Assembly: GCA_029248755.1 (NCBI GenBank)
Contig: JAQWIR010000034.1
Location: forward strand, 1-64,000
Length of the DNA: 64,000 nucleotides
Direction: 5' to 3'
From: Porticoccaceae bacterium
GTDB taxonomy: Bacteria; Pseudomonadota; Gammaproteobacteria; Pseudomonadales; Porticoccaceae
Shown one piece after another: positions 51,042-58,617 of the stretch. The notes beneath the pieces are model-generated. The model did not search any database and had not been told where the DNA came from. It was given only the letters and a program-made list of their open reading frames with translations. Numbering within the stretch: position 1 is the stretch's first letter; the number at the start of each line of letters is the position of its first letter. A program made the position numbers and the translations under genes.

Positions 51042-51719
51042 TTAAGAACGTACAAATAAGGCCCCAGGTATGGCTTTGAGATTGGGGTTTTGAAGAATAT
51101 CTTTTGGCCATGACCACCAACCGCCATCTGCGTCTAGATCAATATCATATAAGTACTTATAGGCATGCCTTACCAGCTGTGAACTATGAGTATTTGATGG
51201 GCTATTTCTTTTATACAGTTTGGGGACAAGAGTAATTTCAGTTTGCGCATTATAAATATCACCAATATTAAACTTATTATTGGCTATGCTTCGTTTAGCC
51301 GGGTCTGATTGACCTGTAGTAACATAGTAACCCTCAATTAAAGACCATCCACCCTGATCAGCCCATTTATCAAGATTATTATGTCTGCGTATGGCACCAT
51401 CGTCATCGCTATCGATAATATCTGGACTATTGTTCGCAACATAGGCGCTACTATCAATCATACCCATATGGTCTGTGTAGCCATTGGCCACATAGACAAT
51501 GTCACCTTTATGCCAATTCTGATCAGCATTGGTTACATCATGAATATTTTGTGTTGTATTAGTATGTGTTTTATCCGTTGCAACAAGAAAGCTATTGTTT
51601 CTGGACTGCTCTTGATAACCGTTCACACAGCCAACGATAAAGGCAACCACGAAAAAGGTCGCGACAAAATAACCTTTACGATAAATGCGACTATTCAATT
51701 TGAATCGATAAAAACTCAT
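51042..51719 (-). CDS. Lipoprotein resembling permuted NlpC/P60 (YiiX-like) proteins, Cys replaced
   Basis: 225 residues with a basic N-terminus and lipobox IVGC (Cys31). The mature chain has a GDIVYVANGYTDHMGMI segment like the GD...H strand of permuted papain-like (YiiX/NlpC-P60) hydrolases, and later NTHSSQLVRHAYKYLYDIDL, which resembles the catalytic CSELVWRAY helix. At the expected cysteine position there is a serine or histidine, so the usual thiol nucleophile seems absent. Family assignment is by eye and tentative. The chain may be a non-catalytic relative or may use serine. Confidence 0.55.
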   Translation of the reverse strand: MSFYRFKLNSRIYRKGYFVATFFVVAFIVGCVNGYQEQSRNNSFLVATDKTHTNTTQNIHDVTNADQNWHKGDIVYVANGYTDHMGMIDSSAYVANNSPDIIDSDDDGAIRRHNNLDKWADQGGWSLIEGYYVTTGQSDPAKRSIANNKFNIGDIYNAQTEITLVPKLYKRNSPSNTHSSQLVRHAYKYLYDIDLDADGGWWSWPKDILQNPNLKAIPGALFVRS

Positions 51720-51742
51720 TGTTTACATCCCTGTAATGTTAA

Positions 51743-51763
51743 CTAGAGAATCCTTTTCTCTAG
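51743..51763 (-). repeat. Perfect inverted repeat upstream of YiiX-like lipoprotein gene
   Basis: CTAGAGAA (51743-51750) and TTCTCTAG (51756-51763) around a 5-base loop, 24 bases before the ATG. It could be an operator or a leader hairpin; no T run follows on the minus strand. Confidence 0.4.
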
Positions 51764-51928
51764 TGAAGAAGCAAAGCCCCTTTTTCAAATGACCCACTTA
51801 ATACACTATTAATATTAGACCATTACAGAGCCACTTATTTAATAATTATTAATACTTTTTACAGCTGATTATTTTTTAAAATTAATTAATTTAAACTGTT
51901 TAAGTTGGAAGTTTGGTAAACTTCCACT

Positions 51929-52900
51929 ATCACTAATGATGAAATTTATCGCTCTGATTCAGCTTCCCGCCACAACCTGTTTAGACTGGGTCTAATTCAT
52001 GCTGTTGTTCTGGTTGGTCAAGGGCTTGGCTAGTATATTTTAGCCTTTTCCAACCCATTGACCTGCCGACAAACGCGATTGCATTCGTACTCACTATTTA
52101 AGCCTCTGTTACTATAGCCACGGCGAATAGAATTAGAGTTAATATACCAACTACCGATAAAGAATTTTTTGTTCATCTACTCATTGATATATTTTTCTTT
52201 AGCATGCTATCGCTGAACATAGTGAACAGCAATTGCAGGATGAGCAGCTTTTAGCTATAGGAACATTAGCAGCTGGCACAGCACATGAGTTGGGTACGCC
52301 TTTAAATACTATGAAATTATTGGTCGATGAATTACTCTTACAACAAAGTGATGGTAACGACCTTAAGCTTTTGAAACAGCAAATTGATCAGTGCAGAATA
52401 ACCTTAAAACAATTACAAATTACGGCTAACGGATCTTCTTCTGAAACCTATAGTTCGCAGCCACTATTTGTTTATTTTAACCAGTTGCTTGAGCGCTGGC
52501 AGTTAATGCGTCCTGAGCTTAACACTAGTATTAGTTATGCTGACAGCTCAATACCAGCACCGGAGTTAAAGTTTCATCCCATAATTGCACAGTCTATTTT
52601 AAACCTCCTAAACAATGCTGCAGATGCAAGTCCTGAATTGGTCGATGTCAACATTAGTTGGACCAAAACAGAGATTGCGATTCATATAAAGGATCGGGGT
52701 AAAGGCTTTGATAAAGCAACTATTGGTAGACCTTTTTATCCGATAAATCTAAAGGGTTGGGGCTAGGTTTATTTTTATCTCAAAGTACTGTGACTCGTTT
52801 TGGCGGCTCAATTAAGTTACAAGATTTAGTCAGTGGAGGCACTTTGACTACAATCTGCTTGTCGATAAATTTAACGGTTAAATCTAAGACTGAAGAATGA
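51929..52900 (+). pseudogene. regB: Decayed RegB/PrrB/RoxS-type sensor histidine kinase
   Basis: Pieces of one redox-sensing kinase survive in several frames. From about 51929 the N-terminal part reads NDEIYRSDSASRHNLFRL then VLVGQGLG and hits TAG (52031-52033). A shifted frame continues with LPTNAIAFVLTI, stop TAA (52099-52101), then ASVTIATANRIRVN and KEFFVHLLIDIFFFSMLSL. At about 52205 the rest of the membrane region is missing and the chain jumps, in another frame, to the H-box GTLAAGTAHELGTPLNTMK, the N-box LNLLNNAADASP and DRGKGFD. A one-base deletion near 52742-52750 shifts the G2 box, and the C-terminal part (GLGLFLSQSTVTRFGGS) ends at 52898-52900. A likely ancestral start is ATC at 51929. 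It cannot make a functional kinase. Confidence 0.85.
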
Positions 52901-53428
52901 ATTATTTTATTGTCGATGATGATGTTACCTTCAGCTCTATACTTTCTAGAGTGCTTCGGCGTCAGGGACATCAAGTTTTAACTGCAAATAATGGCTCTCA
53001 AGCCTTTAGCTTATGTAAAAAGACTGTTGATATTCAGCGTGTAATTCTTGACTTAAAATTAGAACATGAATCTGGGCTAGCCATTTTAAAAAAATCTTAA
53101 CGTTCTTATCCCAGATGCTAAGATTCTCATATTAACCGGCTATTCGAGCATTTCAACGGCAGTAGAAGCAATCAAATTGGAGGCCGTTAACTATCTTTGT
53201 AAACTGGCCTCTGCCGACGAAATTGTATCGGCATTTTCGTCTCTCCAAATTGGCATCAATGAGACGCTAGTTCCATCAGAACCGACCTCTATTAATCGTT
53301 TGGAATGGGAACATATTCAAAAAGTACTAAATGATAATGAAGGTAATATCTCTGCTACCGCTAGAAGTCTTGGTATGCACAGGCGAACATTACAGCGAAA
53401 GCTTCAAAAGAAACCAACTAAAAAATAA
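52897..53428 (+). pseudogene. regA: Frameshifted RegA/PrrA/RoxR-type response regulator
   Basis: The ATG (52897) overlaps the kinase stop as ATGA. The receiver part reads MNYFIVDDDVTFSSILSRVL and VILDLKLEHESGLAIL, then hits a stop at 53098-53100. Removing one A from the A-run at about 53090-53095 restores a continuous receiver (LIPDAKILILTGYSSIS, AIKLEAVNYLCKLAS) and the Fis-like HTH GNISATARSLGMHRRTLQRK, the hallmark of RegA/ActR. The lysine is kept but the usual following proline is leucine (CKLAS). The single frameshift could be real or a homopolymer sequencing error; given the ruined kinase, decay is more likely. It ends one base before the rimI stop, in convergent orientation. Confidence 0.8.
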
Positions 53429-53923
53429 TTACTGCTTACATGGCCTCGCCATTACAAGCGCGTCCTCACGCCCTAATCCATGGCGATAATAGTCTTTGCG
53501 CTCAGCAATTTTAACAAAGCCTAAACGGTGATACAGGCGAATTGCTCGGTAATTACCTACTCTTACTTCCAGATAAAACTGCTCAATTCGTGTTGGTAAG
53601 GCTTGTATCAATCCCTGTAAAAAAAGGCTACCAAAGCCTTTCCCTTGAGCCTCTGGATTGATAGCAATATTATGAAGTTCTGCTTGATTTTCAACTATGG
53701 CAATAACTATAAAACCTTGTATTGCGCTTTCTTGGCATAAAACATAGGTCTGATGGATACAGTTTTGCAGTTGCTTATTGGAGCATGGATAGGCCGATGT
53801 TAGTTGCTCAATCGCACTAATTTGAGGGAGATCCTTGGAATTCGCTGGTCGAATATAGTGATCTTGATGGCCTACCAACAGTTTGTTGGCATCCGAAAGA
53901 TCTAAAACCAATGAATGGCTCAT
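53429..53923 (-). CDS. rimI: Ribosomal protein S18 alanine N-acetyltransferase
   Basis: GNAT acetyltransferase, 164 residues. Acetyl-CoA-binding motif A is IAINPEAQGKGFGSLFLQGL, followed by YLEVRVGNYRAIRLYHRLGF and ERKDYYRHGLGREDALVM, the RimI signature. An extra N-terminal 15-20 residues precede the domain. It lies 3 bases after holD, the same pair order as in E. coli. Confidence 0.93.
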   Translation of the reverse strand: MSHSLVLDLSDANKLLVGHQDHYIRPANSKDLPQISAIEQLTSAYPCSNKQLQNCIHQTYVLCQESAIQGFIVIAIVENQAELHNIAINPEAQGKGFGSLFLQGLIQALPTRIEQFYLEVRVGNYRAIRLYHRLGFVKIAERKDYYRHGLGREDALVMARPCKQ

Positions 53924-53926
53924 ATG

Positions 53927-54688
53927 TTAGCTTGAAGCCTTTTTTTGATCGAAATATCGACAAATAGTCTGCCATGTGTCACGTTTTGACTGTGGCTGAT
54001 TGAGTATCTCTTCCAAGGTTGGAGCAATTATTGCTGTAACCTCTGGACTTATTGACAGTAATCCATCTTTAATTGAGCCTTTTTGACTGGCAGCAAATAA
54101 CCAATTTTTTGCTGAGTCACCTAATATCAATAGAAGTTTGGTGGACTTTGCCGCTAACTTTGAGCTAACTAAAGTTGATAGAAACTCTTTGGCCTCTTTC
54201 TCACCGCCCTGCATGCTGGCATGTGGCGGCCAATTTACAACATCAAATTGAGATAATACAGAGGCCTGACTATCTATAGCGGCAACTATTTTAGCTAATA
54301 GCTTAACTTGAGTGCTATCAGGTAACTGATCTTCGGCCGTTGTAGCAATTAAAAACTCATCTGTGGGCTGCCAAAATACAAACCTAAGAGCCAATGGGGT
54401 TGTATTTTGTGGTAATTCAGCAGAAGGTTTAGTCTCTTCGGTTGCGCTTTTATTTGATTTTTCTTCAGTCTTTACTTGCAAAATACTTTCAATAGCTGAT
54501 TGTTGAGTCACCCCAGATACTGAGGGTTTCTCGTTAGTGTTTTCAATTTTTGGACTTTCAGCGACAGAATCTTCTGGGTTATCGACCACTACTTCATTAG
54601 CAAACTCCTTGGGTACATATTGCACTATACCCAAGGTTTGCAAATAGTGGTCGCGTAACTGCCTCTGAGATGCCTGATTATCCGCCAC
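53927..54688 (-). CDS. holD: Probable DNA polymerase III psi subunit (HolD-like), enlarged
   Basis: 253-residue protein. The N-terminal LRDHYLQTLGIVQYVPK and C-terminal KRDTWQTICRYFDQK segments correspond to the LQQLGITQW and ALWQQICTYE ends of E. coli psi, which bridges the clamp loader and SSB via chi. The order holD-rimI also matches E. coli. It is nearly twice the E. coli length (137) because of a low-complexity E/S/T/N-rich insert (about 30-95). The GTG start shares one base with the leuA stop (TAGTG), so translation is coupled. The assignment is by motif and context. Confidence 0.65.
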   Translation of the reverse strand: MADNQASQRQLRDHYLQTLGIVQYVPKEFANEVVVDNPEDSVAESPKIENTNEKPSVSGVTQQSAIESILQVKTEEKSNKSATEETKPSAELPQNTTPLALRFVFWQPTDEFLIATTAEDQLPDSTQVKLLAKIVAAIDSQASVLSQFDVVNWPPHASMQGGEKEAKEFLSTLVSSKLAAKSTKLLLILGDSAKNWLFAASQKGSIKDGLLSISPEVTAIIAPTLEEILNQPQSKRDTWQTICRYFDQKKASS

Positions 54689-56235
54689 TAAACACCACCC
54701 AGTTGAGGGTGAAGCCTACCTGGGTTTCGCATCAGTGTCAGTGCATTAACATAGGCTTTTGCACTGGCCAAAAGAATATCCGTATCAGCACCCTGACCAT
54801 TGATAATTCGTCCCTCTTTTTCTAGGCGAACGGTGACCTCACCTTGCGAATCAGTGCCCTCGGTGACCGCATTAACGGAATATAACTGCAACGTAGTTTC
54901 ACTATTAATCAATTTTTCAATGGCTTTAAAAATAGCATCGACCGCCCCGTCTCCACTGGCTTCGGACTGATGATCCTTGCCCTTATAGCGAATGGATATT
55001 TTTGCAGTGGGCAATTGACCGGTTTTACTTAAGACCTCAAGATCATTAACTGTTATAGCATCGTCCTCCGCAACTATCTGTACATCGGAAACTAGCGCCT
55101 GAAGGTCTTCATCAAATATCTCACGCTTTTTATCGGCCAGCTCTTTAAATCGGACAAAAGCCTGATTAAAGTCATCTTTGCTGTCAAAAGTGATACCCAA
55201 CTCTTCGAGACGCGAAGCAAAAGCCGCTCGACCGGATAACTTTCCCAGAGATAACTTATTAGTACTCCAGCCAACATCTTCAGCCTTCATGATTTCATAG
55301 GTTTCACGGAATTTTAATATCCCGTCCTGATGAATTCCCGATTCATGAGCAAAGGCATTAGCGCCCACAATGGCTTTATTGGGCTGAACAGGAAAACCTG
55401 TGACTGAGGAAACCAATCTTGAGATAGGCACAATCTGAGTAGTATCGATTTTAGTTTGCACTGGAAAGATATCTTTACGCGTACGAATGGCCATCACTAG
55501 TTCTTCTAAAGAGGCATTACCTGCCCTTTCGCCCAAACCATTAATGGTACATTCAACCTGTCTTGCACCCGCCTTAACCGCGGCCAAGCTATTGGCCACC
55601 GCAAGCCCTAGATCATTATGGCAATGAACAGAGAAGATGGCTTTATCAGCATTAGGCACAGTATTTAAAAGCCGTTGAATCATATCGCTATATTCACTGG
55701 GGTCGGTATAACCTACGGTGTCTGGCAAATTAATAGTCTTTGCGCCGGCATTAATAACTGCTTCGGTGACACGACACATAAAATCGAATTCTGTGCGACT
55801 GGCATCTTCTAGGGAAAACTCTACATCATCAATTAAGCCTCGGGCTAATTTAACCGCAGCTATAGCCTGATCCATTACCTGATCGGGCTCCATTTGAAGC
55901 TTGTATTTCATATGTATTGGCGAGGTCGCAATAAACGTGTGTATGCGAGCTGCTTCTGCACCTTTAAGTGCCTCAGCGGCCGCTTCAATATCACCTTTTA
56001 TCGCTCTAGAAAGACTGCAGATACGACTTTCTTTTACCGTGCTGGCAATTGCTTGCACAGCGTCAAAATCACCCTGACTAGATATAGCAAAGCCCGCCTC
56101 GATAACATCCACTTGAAGCTTTTCAAGCGCCTTGGCAATACGCACTTTTTCATCTTTTGTCATCGATGCACCAGGGCTCTGCTCACCATCGCGCAAGGTT
56201 GTATCAAAAATAACTAAATTATCTTTTGAATTCAT
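54688..56235 (-). CDS. leuA: 2-isopropylmalate synthase
   Basis: First committed enzyme of leucine synthesis. 515 residues with the catalytic TIM barrel ([64 protein letters not shown]) and the C-terminal leucine-sensing regulatory domain (about 390-515). It is the first gene of a leuA-holD-rimI run. Confidence 0.97.
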   Translation of the reverse strand: MNSKDNLVIFDTTLRDGEQSPGASMTKDEKVRIAKALEKLQVDVIEAGFAISSQGDFDAVQAIASTVKESRICSLSRAIKGDIEAAAEALKGAEAARIHTFIATSPIHMKYKLQMEPDQVMDQAIAAVKLARGLIDDVEFSLEDASRTEFDFMCRVTEAVINAGAKTINLPDTVGYTDPSEYSDMIQRLLNTVPNADKAIFSVHCHNDLGLAVANSLAAVKAGARQVECTINGLGERAGNASLEELVMAIRTRKDIFPVQTKIDTTQIVPISRLVSSVTGFPVQPNKAIVGANAFAHESGIHQDGILKFRETYEIMKAEDVGWSTNKLSLGKLSGRAAFASRLEELGITFDSKDDFNQAFVRFKELADKKREIFDEDLQALVSDVQIVAEDDAITVNDLEVLSKTGQLPTAKISIRYKGKDHQSEASGDGAVDAIFKAIEKLINSETTLQLYSVNAVTEGTDSQGEVTVRLEKEGRIINGQGADTDILLASAKAYVNALTLMRNPGRLHPQLGGV

Positions 56236-56613
56236 GGTTATGTTCCTGACTCACTGCTATCAGTAAAGAATAACAGTATTGTAAAACTTATTTGCCCATA
56301 AGGGCATAGAATTCCGCTCTATAGCTTAACTATTACAAGCAGAAATGAGATTTATTGAGGTGAAACAGATTAGTAGCCCCTCAGGGCAGGAGGCGAACGA
56401 CAAGAGACACCAAGCTTGTATTTGCTTGGGCATAAGTAACAATAATTGATGAATAGTTTCTAATCATGGCTAGACAATAGCAAACAAAGTAAAAATAATC
56501 GAGTTTATGGCGCTAAATAAATTAATCCAAAAAATCTTTTTAGTACTATTTATAAACTAAACTAATATATATATGAATAGTTACTGCCTAAATCAAGGGC
56601 AATCATTAAATCA
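56236..56613 (-). other. Long leuA upstream region with hairpins
   Basis: 378 bases between divergent leuA and the sigma54 activator. On the leuA side three small hairpins are visible: CCAAGC/GCTTGG (56410-56415, 56424-56429), GCCC/GGGC (near 56376-56387) and GCCC/GGGC (56294-56305). A 35-codon open frame (56326-56433) contains several Leu codons but has no ribosome-binding site. A leucine attenuator is possible but not supported by a terminator with a T run. No gene is called. Confidence 0.4.
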
Positions 56614-57600
56614 GTGGTCATAGGGATCTTGGCTATCGGCTTACTCAGGGAGAGCGTCATTAAAGCTCAAACACAATCAGATAAAACCCAATTTTTTCAT
56701 GGTATTTTGTCGCGTAATAGCGCGATGAAAAAGCTTTTCGATAATATCAAAAGAGCCGCTAAATCAGATATTTCAATCTATATATCTGGTGAAACTGGTG
56801 TAGGCAAAGAACTAGTCGCTCGCGCTATACATGCTGAAAGTAACAGGTCCAGCCAACCTTTTGTAGCCGTTAATGTGGCTAATTTTTCTAGTGATTTAAT
56901 TGAATCTCAATTATTTGGTCATAAAAAGGGTGCTTTTACCGGTGCAGTTAATAGCAGCGCTGGTCTTATGCAGGCGGCCGCTAAAGGAACACTTTTTTTG
57001 GATGAAGTCACTAGCCTGCCGGTTAATACACAGGCTAAGTTACTTAGAGTACTTCAAGAACGACAGTACTACCCTGTGGGTGACATTAACCTACAGGAAT
57101 TTTCAGCAATAGTAGTATCCGCGTCAAACTTAAGTTTTGAGGATGCTGTTGAGCACCATCAATTTCGTGATGATCTACGCTATCGGCTTGAAGTAATTCA
57201 CCTGCATATTCCGCCTTTAAGAGATCGTAGAGATGATATTTTACTCCTGTTCAGACATTTCTTAGAACAGGCATCTGATGTTAAACAATGGACTATTAGT
57301 CCTTCTGTAGAATCGCATTTAATTGGCTATGACTGGCCTGGCAATGTTAGGGAATTAGAAAATTGTGCCAATTTTACCGCGGCAATGGCGATCGAAAAAA
57401 ATTTAAAAGTGAGTGATTTACCAGAAAATATACAATCTGGGCTGAAGGCACAACAGGTTAAACCAAAGCCACTACTAGATAGGCCGCTTATAAAAAAAAC
57501 CTTGGCTTTAAATAGTGGTAACCGCACCTTAGCTGCAAAAAATTTAGGTATTAGTCGAATGACATTATGGCGAAAAATGAAACTCTATAACCTTGTTTAA
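56614..57600 (+). CDS. Sigma54-dependent transcriptional activator without receiver domain
   Basis: 328-residue enhancer-binding protein. The AAA+ domain has Walker A GETGVGKE (59-66), the sigma54-contact loop GAFTGA (106-111), Walker B GTLFLDEV (125-132), the arginine-finger region RDDLRYRLEV and the WPGNVRELEN sensor. A C-terminal Fis-type helix-turn-helix (about 303-328) ends the chain. Only about 30 residues precede the AAA+ domain, including a short hydrophobic stretch (VVIGILAIGLL), so there is no receiver, GAF or PAS input domain. The GTG at 56614 is the only standard start after an in-frame stop at 56578. A -24/-12 promoter lies directly downstream, making the subunit-chaperone-secretin genes the obvious target. 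Confidence 0.92.
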   Translation: MVIGILAIGLLRESVIKAQTQSDKTQFFHGILSRNSAMKKLFDNIKRAAKSDISIYISGETGVGKELVARAIHAESNRSSQPFVAVNVANFSSDLIESQLFGHKKGAFTGAVNSSAGLMQAAAKGTLFLDEVTSLPVNTQAKLLRVLQERQYYPVGDINLQEFSAIVVSASNLSFEDAVEHHQFRDDLRYRLEVIHLHIPPLRDRRDDILLLFRHFLEQASDVKQWTISPSVESHLIGYDWPGNVRELENCANFTAAMAIEKNLKVSDLPENIQSGLKAQQVKPKPLLDRPLIKKTLALNSGNRTLAAKNLGISRMTLWRKMKLYNLV

Positions 57601-57607
57601 AGTTTCT

Positions 57608-57636
57608 TTGTTACTAGCAATGATACAAATTGTTAC
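57608..57636 (+). promoter_or_regulatory. Candidate activator-binding repeats (UAS)
   Basis: TTGTTAC occurs at 57608-57614 and again at 57630-57636, start-to-start spacing 22 bases (about two helical turns). The second overlaps a small palindrome ACAAATTGT (57625-57633). The pair lies about 80-105 bases upstream of the -24/-12 element, the usual distance for sigma54 enhancers. The match to the neighbouring activator is inference. Confidence 0.35.
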
Positions 57637-57712
57637 ATATATAATTCTTTAAAATATAGATATCTCCTATAAAACTTCAGTTATTTCAACGGTTAACAAC
57701 AAACTATGCATA

Positions 57713-57729
57713 TTGGCATATATCTTGCT
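57713..57729 (+). promoter_or_regulatory. Sigma54 (-24/-12) promoter for subunit-chaperone-secretin genes
   Basis: TTGGCATATATCTTGCT carries GG at 57715-57716 and GC at 57727-57728 with exactly 10 bases between them. This matches the TGGCAY-N5-TTGCW consensus at nearly every position. Initiation is expected near 57740, giving a leader of about 70 bases before the ATG at 57811. Confidence 0.8.
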
Positions 57730-57810
57730 GTATTTAATATTGAGTAATTCAAAAATTGTATTTTTTAAAGGAATAAAATTTAGTTAACTATTTTGACAGG
57801 AGTCACAACC

Positions 57811-58485
57811 ATGAAAATTTTCAAATTAATTCTCGTCAGCTTTACAAGCTTGTTTTTCTTTTTTTCACAATCAGCTTTTGCCACCTATGGCGTAGATGAT
57901 GTTTCCAATGACAGTAGCGAAAAAACTACCAACGTTGGTGCGGAGGTAGAGGTCAATGAATTTGTGCTATTAGATGCAATGGAGAGTATCGAGCTCTACT
58001 ACTTTCCATACAGTGCTACAGATTCTGATTTAGCTAACTTAGAGGATGTACCCGGTGGTGCTGGATCGGTGTATGTTGGTGGCGGTGAAATAAGATGGCA
58101 CGCCAATATTGATAGCACTATTTCAATTGACGACTTTACCCTAACCAATATAGATACAGGCATCACTGAACGCAATGAAATTGCTGACACCTCTGTTATT
58201 GTATACGTAGATCAGAGCTTTTACAGTGGCGCAACTGCAGTTGCAGCTTTGGATTTTGATGAAACTAGTGGCGCTACGCATGCGGATATGAGTGGGGATA
58301 TGAATGTAGCCTATGCCTTAAGCGGGGATATCTCGTCTCAAGCATTTAATACCGATACAGGTTCCACTGATTTTGCGACTAAATTTTACTTCCGCGCAAG
58401 CTTGGCTGCAGATGGTTCTGTTCAGGCAGCTGGTGATTACCGAGCAACAGCAACCGTCAGAGCGGCTGCTACCGTTTCAAGCTAA
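57811..58485 (+). CDS. Secreted beta-rich protein, possible pilin/fimbrial-type subunit
   Basis: 224 residues with a signal peptide (1-24, SAFA|TYG). The mature protein has about 200 residues, is acidic, low in Lys/Arg and free of cysteine. It is rich in T, S, A, D and G with alternating beta-strand patterns, and ends YRATATVRAAATVSS, resembling the C-terminal strand of chaperone-dependent fimbrial or DUF4402-like subunits. The ATG at 57811 has AGGAG 8 bases upstream; a TTG at 57793 would precede that site. It is the first gene after the sigma54 promoter, and a strong terminator follows it. A polymer-forming or surface role is inference; no family is confidently recognised. Confidence 0.78.
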   Translation: MKIFKLILVSFTSLFFFFSQSAFATYGVDDVSNDSSEKTTNVGAEVEVNEFVLLDAMESIELYYFPYSATDSDLANLEDVPGGAGSVYVGGGEIRWHANIDSTISIDDFTLTNIDTGITERNEIADTSVIVYVDQSFYSGATAVAALDFDETSGATHADMSGDMNVAYALSGDISSQAFNTDTGSTDFATKFYFRASLAADGSVQAAGDYRATATVRAAATVSS

Positions 58486-58504
58486 TAACTAATCAGCAAC
58501 CTAT

Positions 58505-58538
58505 AAAAAGACTAGCGCGCATATGCGCTAGTCTTTTT
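58505..58538 (+). terminator. Strong intercistronic terminator after subunit gene
   Basis: Near-perfect hairpin: AAAAAGACTAGCGC (58505-58518) and GCGCTAGTCTTTTT (58525-58538) around a 6-base loop, ending in a T run. It lies between the subunit gene and the chaperone gene on the same strand. If read through partially, it would make the subunit much more abundant than the chaperone and secretin. Confidence 0.88.
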
Positions 58539-58617
58539 TATTTATAAGTAAATAGCCCAAAGCTAAATGTGCTATTCTTTTATTTATGGATAATTTAACC
58601 AAGGAATAGGTTTTCTA

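Noticed and set aside
52233-52766. A short intact histidine kinase gene
   Set aside because: It starts at TTG in the middle of a linker, lacks the membrane domain and ends by frameshift before the G2 box. The missing parts are found in other frames on either side, so it is a pseudogene fragment.
56326-56433. 35-codon leader peptide for leuA
   Set aside because: It has no Shine-Dalgarno, no run of consecutive Leu codons and no terminator, so it is mentioned only as part of the intergenic region.
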